This document shows positions 9,401 through 18,637 of a stretch of 64,000 bases of DNA, in pieces. Source of the stretch: Echinarachnius parma. Taxonomy: Eukaryota > Echinodermata > Echinoidea > Clypeasteroida > Echinarachniidae. Position 1 is the first letter of the stretch. Every line of letters starts with the position of its first letter. Under the pieces are notes generated by a model that saw only the letters and a program-made list of their open reading frames with translations, was not told where the DNA came from and did not search any database. The stretch spans positions 1 to 64,000 of the forward strand of contig JBAMJV010008303.1 in assembly GCA_037951105.1 (NCBI GenBank), in the 5' to 3' direction. The translations under genes and the position numbers were made by a program.

Positions 9401-11129
9401 GGCTTTAGCAGAGCTGCCCCTAGGCATCAAGTATTTCAAGGAATACATTCCTGCGAGGTCCCCATTTACTCGTACTATGCCTGGGTTGAGAACAGCAAGT
9501 GTGGATGAAGTGCCTTTGCTGAAGGACAAATGTGCCTCGCTGTTGGGAATCAAACTCACAACCATTGTATCAAAAGACAAGGGCTCGAACCAATATACCA
9601 CGATATACCCACTTAATCAAATTACATGTAATTAGCAGTAATCCTAATTTTGTTTGCATGAGCTTAAACTTCAACGCTCTTGTCGTTGATAGAGCACGCC
9701 AGTTCTTGCAGATCTGCGGTAGACTGGCATACAATATTAGGCCTGCATGCCTTTTGTAATGTGTGGATTGCAGTTGTATACATGATTGTGGATGTGGTAT
9801 GGCAAGATTGGTAGAGTGCACGCTTTTCAGACGTGAGATCCCGAGTTCAAACCCTGTCCACCGTGTTTGTCCTTCAGCAAGACAATCCACAATTGCTGCT
9901 CTCTACCCAGGTGTATGAATGGGGACCCGGTAGGAGGTGAAAGCCTTAATATAGAAGATCTTCTCAAAGCCTATGAGCCGCTTAAAAGGAATGCTCCCCA
10001 GGGAGTGGAGATGGTGCACACAATGTGTGCTGGCTTGCATTGTATCCTATGACCTGGGTAATAATAGTGTAAAGTGCTTAGAGATGATATAATATAATAT
10101 CATGGGCTATATAAATCAAACCTATTATTATTATTATTACATGTATGTCTCTGTTGACTGTATTATTATCTGTATGCTTTGTTTACTGCAGGTGCTACAG
10201 TCAGTGCAGCGCAGAGTGTTTCAGCTAGTATGACAAATGAGCACATGAGTACACTCATAGCCCAGCTGGGACAGAGTCAAATCAACTCCCCGAGGAGCAT
10301 TGCCAGACTTGTACAGGTAAGACTCATACGTGTATATCGGGGCTCGACAATAGCACTTTCCCGCTTGCCCGGGGCAACTAAAAATTGATGTTGGGCAAGT
10401 AAAATGTCAAAATTGACTAGTTTGCTTGCCCAATCAGGCAAAAAAATTGTTCCACTACAAGAGAACAATGTAATTCCGTATGTGTAAATCTCTTCTAGAA
10501 TTAAAATGGCAAATAGATTTTTTATTGGGGCAAGTAAACTGTAAAAATGTATGATTTTACTTGGCTGAATGGGCCAGTACACAAAAATGTTAGTATGGAG
10601 GCTTGTGTATATTATGCTTCTTCATTCACAGATTAATGGCTTTAACACCATTATATGTAAATTGCATAGCAATGCATGTGCAAAAAGGAGCATGTTATTA
10701 AAATAATGTAATCTAGTATTTGAATATGCACACCCAGATTGGAATATATGGGAGAGTGTTCAATTTTGAGAAAGGTGTTGGAAGTCCAATAATCATTTTG
10801 AATTGCCCAATTTTTTTAAATTTCATTTTGTTACACTTATAAAAACCAACATATATAATAAGTTATATGCATGAACAACAATTGTAAAAGTTACTAAAAA
10901 CAAATGGGAGAATCATAACAAAACACATGTAATTGGCTTGCAGTAATGCATGATCCATTAACTTTGTAATAATAGGCACTCAAGATTACTTGTAATGTTA
11001 TCATTTTATTCTCTTGAACCTACACAGGGAGTGGTAGAACAGATCAACAGTGGACAGATGATCAATGTAACGACGGCCGTCAAAGGCAAAGAAAGGACTG
11101 CACAAAATCTATTCCCTAACGGATCATAG
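340..11129 (+). CDS. TTK: TTK/MPS1 dual-specificity kinase, 3' part (8 exons)
   Basis: TTK/MPS1 phosphorylates kinetochore proteins and starts spindle-checkpoint signalling. Exons 340-456, 2099-2256, 4273-4427, 6449-6678, 7039-7215, 7691-7775, 10192-10316 and 11028-11129 all have AG/GT borders and compatible phases; together they give 1149 nt, 382 codons plus TAG. Motifs in order are a glycine loop ([10 protein letters not shown]), the ATP-binding lysine in YALKYVKL, an alpha-C glutamate in [12 protein letters not shown], a hinge ([11 protein letters not shown]), a catalytic loop HSDLKPAN with the HSD typical of TTK in place of HRD, DFG, an activation segment ending NYMSPEAI, and [11 protein letters not shown]. 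Agreement with TTK is continuous from the kinase domain into the tail. The N-terminal TPR and disordered part lies upstream of the window. Three exons have decayed tandem copies in neighbouring introns or the 3' region. Kinase identity is nearly certain; exact transcript ends are not. Confidence 0.93.
757..1132 (+). mobile_element. TTAA-flanked MITE (family 1, complete)
   Basis: A 376-bp element with TTAA on both sides and terminal inverted repeats AGGGATCTAGTAAC / AGGGACTTAGTAAC. A second, inverted copy sits at 5528-5887 in the same gene. No coding capacity. The TTAA target fits Kolobok- or piggyBac-type transposases; superfamily not resolved. Confidence 0.8.
1358..1695 (+). mobile_element. 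tRNA-derived SINE
   Basis: A tRNA-like head has an A-box-like TGGCAGGATCGGTAGAGCG and a B-box GAGTTCGAACC. It is followed by a body (CCTTCAGCAAGACAATTTAT then TTGCTGCTCTCTACCCAGG) and an (ATT)n tail at about 1674. The copy at 9788-10140 shares head and body. It is a SINE, not a tRNA gene: the cloverleaf is incomplete. Confidence 0.8.
1966..2062 (+). repeat. Degenerate GAT/GGT microsatellite
   Basis: Imperfect trinucleotide-type repeats (AATGATAATAGTAATAG, GATGATGATG) end about 35 bp upstream of the exon at 2099. Histidine- or isoleucine-rich reading frames on the minus strand are repeat artefacts. Confidence 0.8.
2099..2256 (+). CDS. TTK: TTK exon: beta3 lysine and alpha-C helix
   Basis: 158 nt, phase 0 to 2, acceptor TTTTTATGACAG and donor TA|GTAAGT. 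It encodes [20 protein letters not shown] followed by the alpha-C stretch [23 protein letters not shown]. The final TA pairs with a T or C at the next acceptor to give Tyr, so every duplicated acceptor downstream keeps this codon. Confidence 0.88.
2761..4272 (+). repeat. 168-bp tandem array of truncated TTK hinge exons
   Basis: Copies start at 2761, 2932, 3099, 3266, 3434, 3602, 3770, 3938 and 4105, and the real exon at 4273 is the tenth; spacing is 167-171 bp. Each unit carries pyrimidine tract, CCTGACAG-type acceptor and about 60 nt of exon ([15 protein letters not shown]). Middle copies then hit an in-frame TGA (GACCTAGCCTGA), and several have ATGG changed to ACGGG, which shifts the frame. 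No copy has a donor. The first copy matches the exon further ([10 protein letters not shown]) than the middle ones, so the array appears to have grown from a truncated derivative. All acceptors could compete with the true one. Confidence 0.9.
4273..4427 (+). CDS. TTK: TTK exon: hinge and alpha-D/E region
   Basis: 155 nt, phase 2 to 1, donor AACAAG|GTGAAC. It encodes [26 protein letters not shown] and the following helix [17 protein letters not shown]. It is the last and only complete member of a 168-bp tandem series; the nine upstream copies keep the acceptor and 5' half but lack the 3' half and donor. Confidence 0.88.
4757..6448 (+). repeat. Series of catalytic-loop/DFG exon copies in TTK intron
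   Basis: Copies of the segment [20 protein letters not shown] to TSIIKE begin near 4758, 4915, 5070 (5' part lost), 5243, 5442, 5932, 6129 and 6284, before the functional copy at 6449. Decay is graded. The 4758 copy has lost DFG (ICC replaces LIDFG), the 5243 copy has an inverted scrambled insertion, the 5442 copy is deleted internally and interrupted by a MITE, while 5932, 6129 and 6284 are nearly intact. None but the last continues into the activation loop or has a donor. The 6284 copy stays open in frame to the real exon. Confidence 0.9.
5528..5887 (-). mobile_element. TTAA MITE family 1, inverted copy in an exon relic
   Basis: Reverse-complement relative of 757-1132, starting after TTAA at 5524-5527 with AGGGACTTAGTAAC. 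The far terminus, about 20 bp, is missing. It splits the catalytic-loop exon copy at 5442, so the exon duplication is older than this insertion. Confidence 0.75.
6449..6678 (+). CDS. TTK: TTK exon: catalytic loop, DFG and activation segment
   Basis: 230 nt, phase 1 to 0, acceptor CAACACTTTTCAG and donor CTCAAG|GTGAGT. It carries [16 protein letters not shown], the activation loop with a TSIIKE segment, and the APE equivalent SPEAI. Only this copy of the catalytic-loop series continues into the activation segment and a donor, so it is the functional one. Confidence 0.9.
6700..6815 (+). repeat. GGTGAT-type microsatellite in TTK intron
   Basis: Imperfect GGTGGTGATGATG repeats shortly after the donor at 6678. 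The rest of this 360-bp intron shows nothing further. Confidence 0.8.
7039..7215 (+). CDS. TTK: TTK exon: alpha-F and C-lobe
   Basis: 59 codons, phase 0 at both ends, acceptor TTTTTCATGTTAG and donor ATGAAG|GTAAGT. It encodes [20 protein letters not shown] and continues through RTPFQHI to LLDVMK, the kinase subdomain IX-X region. Confidence 0.9.
7691..7775 (+). CDS. TTK: TTK exon: end of kinase domain
   Basis: 85 nt, phase 0 to 1, acceptor TTTCCTTGCAG and donor CACCAG|GTATGC. It encodes [20 protein letters not shown], the subdomain XI arginine motif that closes the kinase fold. Confidence 0.9.
7974..8712. mobile_element. 739-bp MITE with AAGCAATTGCTT palindrome clusters
   Basis: Terminal inverted repeats GGGCCGTATGCATAAAAA face each other, with the trinucleotide ATT directly repeated outside (7971-7973, 8713-8715). 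Both subterminal regions hold clusters of the 12-bp palindrome AAGCAATTGCTT, at least nine GCAATTGC cores, and GCAAAAGCTTTTGC variants. The central 350 bp is unique. No transposase. The superfamily is unresolved; a 3-bp duplication is the only clue. It lies in the intron 7776-10191. Confidence 0.85.
9181..9345. repeat. Small palindromic (foldback) repeat
   Basis: AATGTGCTTGATTGTGATAG followed by AATCTATTACC is answered by GGTAATAGATTTGACTATCA and then AAGCACATTCG. This gives a hairpin of about 60-bp imperfect arms around a CG-containing loop. The preceding 8760-9030 stretch is unassigned. Confidence 0.6.
9465..9610 (-). mobile_element. SINE fragment, inverted
   Basis: On the minus strand GTCCTTCAGCAAAGGCACTT followed by CATCCACACTTGCTG parallels the body of the SINEs at 1358 and 9788, preceded by a degenerate tRNA-like part with GGTTGTGAGTTTGATTCC. 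Diverged; family assignment is tentative. Confidence 0.5.
9788..10140 (+). mobile_element. tRNA-derived SINE, second copy
   Basis: Head TATGGCAAGATTGGTAGAG with B-box GAGTTCAAACC, the same body as the 1358 copy with an extra internal segment, and a (TTA)n tail ending about 50 bp before the TTK exon at 10192. Confidence 0.8.
10192..10316 (+). CDS. TTK: TTK exon: C-terminal tail
   Basis: 125 nt, phase 1 to 0, acceptor TTGTTTACTGCAG and donor GTACAG|GTAAGA. It encodes a short helical tail ([20 protein letters not shown]) that resembles the segment following the kinase domain in TTK proteins. The preceding 2.4-kb intron is filled with mobile elements. Confidence 0.85.
10335..10410 (+). repeat. 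Short interspersed repeat, partner of 216-298
   Basis: Contains GCTTGCCCGGGGCAAC and GTTGGGCAAGTAAAA; further GGGCAAGTAAAC-like pieces follow to about 10580. It begins 19 bp after the donor of the exon ending at 10316. The rest of the intron to 11027 shows nothing else. Confidence 0.6.
11028..11129 (+). CDS. TTK: TTK terminal exon with stop codon
   Basis: 34 codons including TAG, acceptor GAACCTACACAG. It encodes [20 protein letters not shown] and ends NLFPNGS. Degenerate copies of this coding segment recur downstream of the stop. The stop is placed by the open frame only; no poly(A) signal was assigned. Confidence 0.75.
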   Translation, partial: GVVEQINSGQMINVTTAVKGKERTAQNLFPNGS

Positions 11130-12070
11130 ACTTTGCCGTTCATCATAAACTTTTTGATGAGGTCAGACATATGGAGTGGATCGCTATTATGTAGCAGCAG
11201 AGTTATGTGTGAGGTAGAGCGTATCAACAGATCAACGGTGGCCATATGATCAATGTATCCACAGTCGTCAAAGGATCATAAACCTTGCAGTGGACTGCTA
11301 CAAACGGTTTCAAAGATACAGATGTTGTAATATGGCTTGAAGGAGCAGAGATGATCAGTATTGACCACCGTCAAAGGCAAACTAAAGAACTGCACAAAAT
11401 CTATTCCCTAACGGATCTGAAACCTTGCTGTGGATTGCGACAATCGGTTTCAAAGATACAGATGTTGTTTAATGGCTTGAAGGAGCAGAGATGATCAGTA
11501 TCGACAACCGTCAAAAGCAAAGAAAGAACTGCATAAAATCTATTCCCTAACGGATCATAAACGCTCTAATTCTATTCTTATTGATGGAGTGGATGCTTGC
11601 AAAGAATATTGTATGCATCGTAAGGGCAGAGATATTCACAAGATGGGGCAGCCAGATGATCAATGTCTTAAGGACCATCAGAGGCAAGGAAAGGACTGCA
11701 CAAAATCTCTTCCCTAACGGATCATAAACTTTGTCGTTGATCATAAACTTGGTAATGAAGTCAGACGTATGGAGTGGATCGCTACCATTAACTTCGAAGA
11801 TATATATCTAATGTAGGAGCAGAGATATGTGAGAGTAGAGCCGATCAGCAAAGTTCAAAGATCAATGTCTAGACCACCGTCAAAGGCACAGAGTAGACTG
11901 TTTTTATCTATTCCCTAACAGATCGTAAACTGTGCCGTTGATTATAAACTTTTCAATGAAGTCGTACATATGCAGTGGATTGCAAGGAAATACAGAAATA
12001 ATGTATTCCTCGTTGGAGCAGTGACACGTGCAAGACACAGTTGATCAACAAAGTCAAAAGATCAATTTAA
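11130..12070 (+). repeat. Degenerate tandem copies of the terminal TTK exon
   Basis: Blocks like the coding segment 11060-11129 recur around 11245-11280 (partial), 11350-11420, 11490-11560, 11655-11730 and 11860-11935, with a faint trace near 12040. They share GATCAATGT, CCGTCAAAGGCA, GACTGCACAAAATCT and TTCCCTAACGGATCATAAAC. Each is linked by a TATGGAGTGGATCGCTA-type spacer. Most frames are broken. They lie in what would be the 3'UTR and immediate downstream DNA. Confidence 0.8.
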
Positions 12071-13957
12071 TGCTTTTGCATATTGATCATAGTACATATT
12101 TGGATGAATTCATAGTATATGGAGTGGACCTTTACCATTAGCTTCAAAGATGCGATAAATAGCGTATGCCATGTAGGAGCACAGACATGAATAATATTGA
12201 GCTGATGATATTGAGAGATGTAACAACAGCGTTAACCCAAAACGTGCCAGTGGAGAACATTCCCAGTGCCACATTAATTGGAAGGCCACAGCTAAATCAC
12301 TTTTGGGGGATTTGAAAAGAGTGTATTGAAAGGCAAATTTCCCATGCCTGAAGATTAGGGTGTGCACTGAACAATATAACCTCTTATGTATACAATGCCA
12401 CCGCACAAGACAATGGGCATGGTCAAGTACTCTATTATGCTTGCAATCATGAACGTGGCATCTAAGGGGTAGCTTCAATGCAAGCACTTGGCACGTTAGG
12501 TGTTAAAGGCAGAGAATGGACTGTAGGACTGAATGGACTTCACTTCCAAGCAAAGCAAACATGGACAAAATGTCACTCTTTTGGCATTTGAATCCTTCAG
12601 ATATTTATATTCCCCTTATCATACGTACTGATATGCCTGCAGTAGCCATATGACTAATGACAGGATTCAAACGACCAAGGGGTGAAGTTTTGGTAACACT
12701 GTGACGCTTTGCTTGGAGTTGCCCTGTAGTTAGTGTGTTGATGAACTGGCCCCATATTCTTAAAGGGACAGTTCCTCTTTTACAAAACATCTGAACAGTT
12801 TCCAGTTGACGGATGGGGATGAATGTAGCACACACACACAAAATCAGATCGAACAGCCCTGTAATTTGGATTCTACGAATGAAAAACGAATGTGTCCCTC
12901 CATCAAACTATATATCGGTCAATAAAGGAGTTTTAACTGATTTAGCATAATATTACAACAATATTGTACTTATTCTGGTATAGGTATTGTGAAGCAAACA
13001 TTTGTAAAGGTATGTCACGGAAAAAGATCTGAAAAATGAAGAATATATAATTACATGAAGTCAGTTAAAGCGAGGTTTGGTTATTTTGTTTAGTATCCGC
13101 TTATGCCGTTGTTATTTGTGCACGGGTCAAATAGCTAGCGCGGGTCATGTAGGGGTCACGCATAACGATGTAGTACTCCGTGGAATCCGTGTGCGAACTT
13201 CCTCACCAGGTGAATACACGTATAATGCACAATTAAATGTTGGATGACGGTTTATTAGTTTTAGGTCTATAACTCCACGAAAAAGAGATTTCAAGCCCTA
13301 ATTTTTTCAGGCATGCTATTAAATGACATTTTCTTTCATATAAGACAATAACCTCGCAACTTTTGAAATTTGGCTTGCTAGCTTTAGTTCCTTCTGTATT
13401 TTATTTATCTGCAGTTTATTGAGCCAAAAAAAAGTTTTCCTAGTCCCTAACTAGGGTAAGCTGGGTAAGCTTTTGGTACCCTAGTTAATCCTAGTTAGCA
13501 ACTAAATAAAGTGGTCTGAAATATTGTATAAAAAGCCTTTGGGGCTGATATTTATAAATGAGAGGACTCTTTGAAAAGGCAGAACAACAGAATTATTTTG
13601 CTTTCTGTACTGTATATATTCATTTTGCCAATTTGCTTTAATACATACACCTCAATATTCGCTTCTATTGCTGATAATGTGAAAGAATATAACATTTTTT
13701 TTTTTGTGTATGCATTAATCTGATGTTAAAGCTAAAATCTGGACTCCTATTTTCATATGTACATGTTCAGCACTCCAACAAATACATTCAAAGCCCACAC
13801 AGATATAATAATGTGGGACTAAACATCTTTAAACTTTTAAAGCTCATTTCGCCGATATTAATTTTGTCAGTCATATATTTCCCTGAGCAAAAGAGGCAAA
13901 AGAGCATATATGTACATATATAGGTCTATGTCATCACATTTGAAAATTGAAATACAT
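12071..13957. other. Intergenic stretch, no gene seen
   Basis: Traces of the TTK 3' repeat spacer continue to about 12200. A TTAAAGGGACAGTTCC terminus at about 12762 looks like one end of a TTAA-type MITE, but no partner end was found. Reading frames here lack recognisable domains. Confidence 0.5.
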
Positions 13958-14820
13958 TTTGTCATGTGAGAGTAAGAAGGGTGTTAACTCAATATTTGGC
14001 TAAACCGAGTTATACATACCATCTTGTCCTATTATCATTATTATTATTATTATTACTTTATTCGGCATCAAATACAAGATCTCCTCTACGAGATGTAACT
14101 TTTTTCAGATAGTTATTATGTCTAATTTGGGGAATATTCATCAAATACAAAAGAGAGTTACATGTTGGTGTCTACATGGCTTTCAAACTTTAAAGGGGTA
14201 GTACAGTTTTGGTAAGGCTGAACTTTAGTAACCAAACCTGGACAGTAACATTATAAACTAATAGTTATTACTCCACCATGCTCGAAAGGTATACAAAATT
14301 ACAAACGACTAAGTTAAAAGCCTGTTATCATTCAAAAAGAGCCATTAAAACACAAGAGGGCGCTTTCTAAAAAGGCATTGGTTTCAACCATTTTTCATAC
14401 AAAATAATGCATGTGATGTTCTATTGAAATAATTATTAAGTAGATAGATCATCAACAACTATTTAAAAAACGCTTTTGAACATTTTTGAAAAAGTGTAAG
14501 CATTTTTTAAATTTTTTTAAAAAATCATCTAATTATTTGGGCCCCAAATATTATAAGATCAAATATATTTATTGATATTTCAGCCGTTTCTGGACCGATT
14601 TTGACCAAATAAAGTTTATTTTGCCATTAAAATTGCATGTTCTCTCAAATTCGACACTCAGTTTTTCATTATCTCACCAAAAAAATGGGATGTGCAGCGC
14701 CCTCTCTACCCAAACTAAACTACCCCTTTAAACATGATTATCTCCGAGGTAACAAAATTGACTTAGCACCTTTCTCTTTCTAAACCGACAAGTTCACATT
14801 GTAAGTGTACAAATAATCAA
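13958..14820 (+). repeat. Diverged relic of the TLR-unit sequence
   Basis: Flanks of the MITE here (AGAGTAAGAAGGGTGTTAAC, GGGGAATATTCATCAAATAC, ACTTAGCACCTTTCTCT) correspond in order to 17190-17370 of U1 (GAGGGCGTTAAG, GGGAATATTTATCAAAAATA, ACTTAGTGCCCTTCTCT). This is an older, partial duplicate lying outside the recent array, later interrupted by a MITE. An (ATT)n tract lies at about 14034-14055. Confidence 0.6.
14194..14727 (+). mobile_element. TTAA MITE family 2, copy outside the array
   Basis: 534 bp flanked by TTAA (14190-14193, 14728-14731), with termini AGGGGTAGTACAGTTTTGG and, on the other strand, AGGGGTAGTTTAGTTTGGG. It is the same family as the copies inside the LINE fragments at 27575, 34043, 46712 and 57963. 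Confidence 0.85.
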
Positions 14821-14845
14821 AATCATGTTCATCTTTGATTTATTA

Positions 14846-15637
14846 CCCACGCCGATGAAATCGGCAGGGGGTTATGTAAAGGGTTCCGTATGTTTGTTTT
14901 TTGTTTTTTTTTTTTGTTTGTTTGTTTGTGTACAAGATAACTAGAGAACGGGTGAACGGATTTGCACCAAATTTTCAGGGAATGTTTGGATAGTGACATG
15001 GAAGAATCGATTAGATTTTGGTGATGATTGGTTGACCCCTGCAAATTCTGTGGAACCTTGAAGTTTGAGTATGTATTTAATTAGGCATCGTCATTCGGCG
15101 TTACATGGCGTGCGCGCATGGGCCATATTTTTGTACACGTAGTTTGCGCGATGTTTGGCTGTGGGCAATGCAACTTCGCTATTGCAAGGGTGGAGGGATA
15201 TACTATTTTTCCAAATGTAATGCGGTCAAACAGCTGATTGAACCACGTAATATGCATGTGAAGTATACACAAGAGATGCTTGCGATGATTATAGATCCGG
15301 TTCGTGTTTTGAATCGAGAAACTCGACCAATTTCAACCTCCGTAAGTCATTTTTTGCCGCATTTTCGCAGTGAACTTTGTTGAAATCTCAAATTTTCGAG
15401 CAATCGGAAGTAGGGTGCACTTTGGAAACTTACATTTTTGGATGATTCAGGTGTTTTTATTGTCAATAATTTTGTACACTGCCTCGCCATGGGGCTGCCG
15501 CGCCGCAAGCAAGCGGCCTACACCCTGGCCTAGGCATTTTCACCAAATCGTGCCTAAAACGCGCTGGTTAGCCTGCGGTAAGCAAAACAGGGTTGAGGCC
15601 GACGAAGGGGTAGAACAGGGCTAATGGGAGGCGTGGG
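14846..15637. mobile_element. Possible TA-flanked element with CCCACGCC termini
   Basis: Short inverted termini CCCACGCC / GGCGTGGG sit next to TA on both sides. The left end has a hairpin (CGCCGATGAAATCGGC) and a T/TTTG tract. The interior is relatively CpG-rich, unlike its surroundings. With termini this short, the boundaries are tentative. Confidence 0.45.
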
Positions 15638-16347
15638 TATGCTGACTTTGTCGGCCTTCTAGTTCTGATTGTGAGTTACACTTGAAATTGACTTGATAGC
15701 AAAATATATTGTATTTGGATGACATTTTATATCCATGAATATGAATCTTTTTATGCTAGTTATCACATTGTACAGTTTGTCTTAAAGTGATACCTGTAAA
15801 GTGTCAGATATTGCACAAAATGATATTTGAGACTTCAATCCTATATCAATATCATTGTAAAATACAATTGAAAGATTTGTGAAAGTTTGAAAGAAAACTA
15901 ACACTGTTTACCTAGTGAAAAAAACGAATATTGAGTTCATATTTTATCACCGAATACTGATGGTCTGCCATACTTTTGTCGCAGTAATGAATGATCCGTT
16001 TGAGATATTCGCACCAGTGTATTTTTACACACGTAGTACATAATTCATGGAATTTGAACTCGCTCGGCTCAAAGTTCAATCTCCGGAATGTTCTCACGGG
16101 TGCTGCATGCGGACGTTCTCAGCTGAGACATTGTACCTTTTTTCAATTGCGTTGATTAACGCTTTAAAAATAATGATTTTCAATGATAATTATCTTCATA
16201 CTAAAGGGACATTTGAAAAAATCAAACCCTATTTTATTCTTTTCTTACCATAAGCTAAACAACACGGTAGAAGAGAAACGAGGAAGCTCCAAGTAATTTT
16301 CGTGGATTTGGACACTTTACAGGTATGACTTTAACTTACATGTATCA
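15638..16347. other. Intergenic DNA between relic and array
   Basis: Contains a segment (CTGTTTACCTAGTGAAAAAA, TTTTATCACC) resembling 1700-1765 in a TTK intron, hence an interspersed repeat of unknown class. No coding sequence recognised. Confidence 0.5.
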
Positions 16348-16499
16348 TTTAAAGGACAGTCAAACCCATTTTAACCACCATATGTCTATGCAGACCACCT
16401 ATTTGTGAAGAAAACATGCTATGTATCCATTGTATGGTTTTGTAGGAAGGTTTGACACCATTATTATACATACTAGTAAACATTATTGCATTCTCACTT

Positions 16500-16665
16500 G
16501 AAGTTTGGTTCTGCACGGGAGGTCATGAGTTCAAACCCCGGCCAGGTCATACCAAAGACCATAAAAATGGCACCTTTTGCCTTCTAGACAAGCGCTTGAC
16601 ATCGGAGTAGGGTAATAGTAGCAATGAGCTACCCTTTGGTAAATAAAACATTCTTATTATCATTA
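16500..16665 (+). mobile_element. SINE-like fragment, second tRNA family
   Basis: A B-box-like GAGTTCAAACCCCG is followed by a body (CCTTTTGCCTTCTAGACAAG) and an ATT-rich tail. Copies lie at the same place in U2 (about 36125-36290) and U3 (about 60045-61150, interrupted by two insertions). Confidence 0.6.
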
Positions 16666-17870
16666 TAACATTACCGTATGCAAATTTGTTTCACAGCTTG
16701 TTATGTCGAGCAGGAAAAGAAATATTAAAGCCTCTTTGCAATTCTAACATTCTAAAATCAGTTTTGTATTGAATACTCAAATTAAAATTTACGTATAGAT
16801 TCTTTGGTGGTTTTCAAGGGCTCTATTATGCTTTTTTTTCTCTTTTTTTTTTGGGGGGGGGGGATAAATGGCCCACAGTTTATGTGAGATTCGTTTTTGT
16901 CACTACCTGTTGAATATTAGAGATATATAATCCCCATGTATTATGGAGTCCATGGATAATGATGTGTGTATTATAATGTATATATTGCAGAGCTATTATT
17001 TAACATGTCCCTTTAACCAATAACAGAGTATTAGATTTGGATATTACACATCTATCCCATAGACCCTAGTTTTAGATACTTATAGTACTGTAAATCGGAC
17101 TCTGTTGTCAATGGCTTGATGGTTACACAAACATTTAGTACAACAAATTCAGACATTTTTTTTGCTCACATTTTATCTTTCATCGAGTAAGAGAAGTGAG
17201 GAGGGCGTTAAGTCGTGTTTGGCTTTAATGATTTCTTATTTTGGGAATATTTATCAAAAATAAAAGTGAGCTAAAGTTTGGTTTATACAAGGCTTCCCAA
17301 ACATGATGTTCCAAATTACACAAAGTGACTTAGTGCCCTTCTCTGTTCTCAAATGACGCAAGTCCACAAGTTTACTTTTTATACAAGCAATGAAGCACAT
17401 GGAATTTCCATGCAACAATAATACAAATGTATCTGAAAAATGTATTAATTCCATGAAATGTACATGTTCTAAAAGATAACAGATTCCATTGATTATAATG
17501 ACATTCCAATTGTGCCCACATTAAAGCTTCTAACATTGATTTTCTACTATCATCTGCTTTATACCAATGTTGTCAAACACTTTTTATACACATTTCATAT
17601 TTCTATGTTTATATCTGATACTAATGACAAAATATTATGAATCATTGTGAATATGCTATATAATATACAGTAACTACAACCAAAATTATGCCTATCCGTT
17701 TTTTATTTCTTCTGTTGATGTCTCTATTGTTCATGAAGTGAAAACAATTTAAATGTGCATACGTGTGCAAGGCGACTGGAAGGGGTAGGGATTTGTGGTG
17801 GTATTAAAACAAATGTTTGTTTGTATCTTCAATTCAAGCTGGCTGTGTGTGAAAGGTGTGCTTATTTGTG

Positions 17871-17871
<1 letters not shown>

Positions 17872-17931
<60 letters not shown>

Positions 17932-17950
17932 GTGTGTGTGTGTGTGTGCA
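17872..17950. repeat. (TG)n microsatellite
   Basis: Nearly pure TG repeat, equivalent to 37502-37586 in U2 and 62399-62470 in U3, with different lengths and interruptions in each. A T/G homopolymer junction lies at about 16830-16862. Confidence 0.95.
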
Positions 17951-18637
17951 TTTCAGTGTTTGTGAGTGACTGTGTTTCATGGTGAATGTTTGCATATCGT
18001 GTGTATTTACTTGAGTATGATATATTTGCTTTTACGATCAGTATTGTGTGCCAGGTATTTTGCATCAATTCAAACATCTACAAAGAAAATTATTATTCAT
18101 AAGTAGGACTAATAATTAAGGTTGACATGTTGTTTATTATAAATGTGAAATGCAGTATATATCAGCTACGTTTATTGACATACAAAGATTTCAACTTATG
18201 TTTCCTGCTTCAGACGTGCTAAGTGTGACAATACAAGTATATAGTACTAAAGACAGCAAGGTGGTTTTTATAAAGGGAACCTCAATAGTGAGTCATCATT
18301 ACAAATGTTACGGTGCCAACTCCAATTTTACATACAATTATATAAAATTATGTCTCGAATTATTATCAGTCTTAGATGTAAACACACGTTGTGTCAGTTT
18401 ATGGATTAAATTCAACACATTGTTGGTAATTTCGTCCATTAATAATTTTCCGATGAACTGGTAAAAACGACGCCAAATACGCTATTGACAGCTTACACTG
18501 TTATCTAATCCACTCTCTGAAATCGGACAAATGTTTATATGAATAATATTCTTTCTAGCTAATATTTTATAATGTAATAAACATCTTGCAACGCTAATCG
18601 CTACATAACATTCAGCATCAATATACTTATGTTTTAA

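Noticed and set aside
12110-12487. Minus-strand frame of about 125 codons
   Set aside because: No domain or motif recognised; overlaps spacer sequence of the TTK 3' repeat.
17862-18077. His-Thr repeat protein
   Set aside because: Translation of the (TG)n microsatellite; equivalents in U2 and U3 vary with repeat length.
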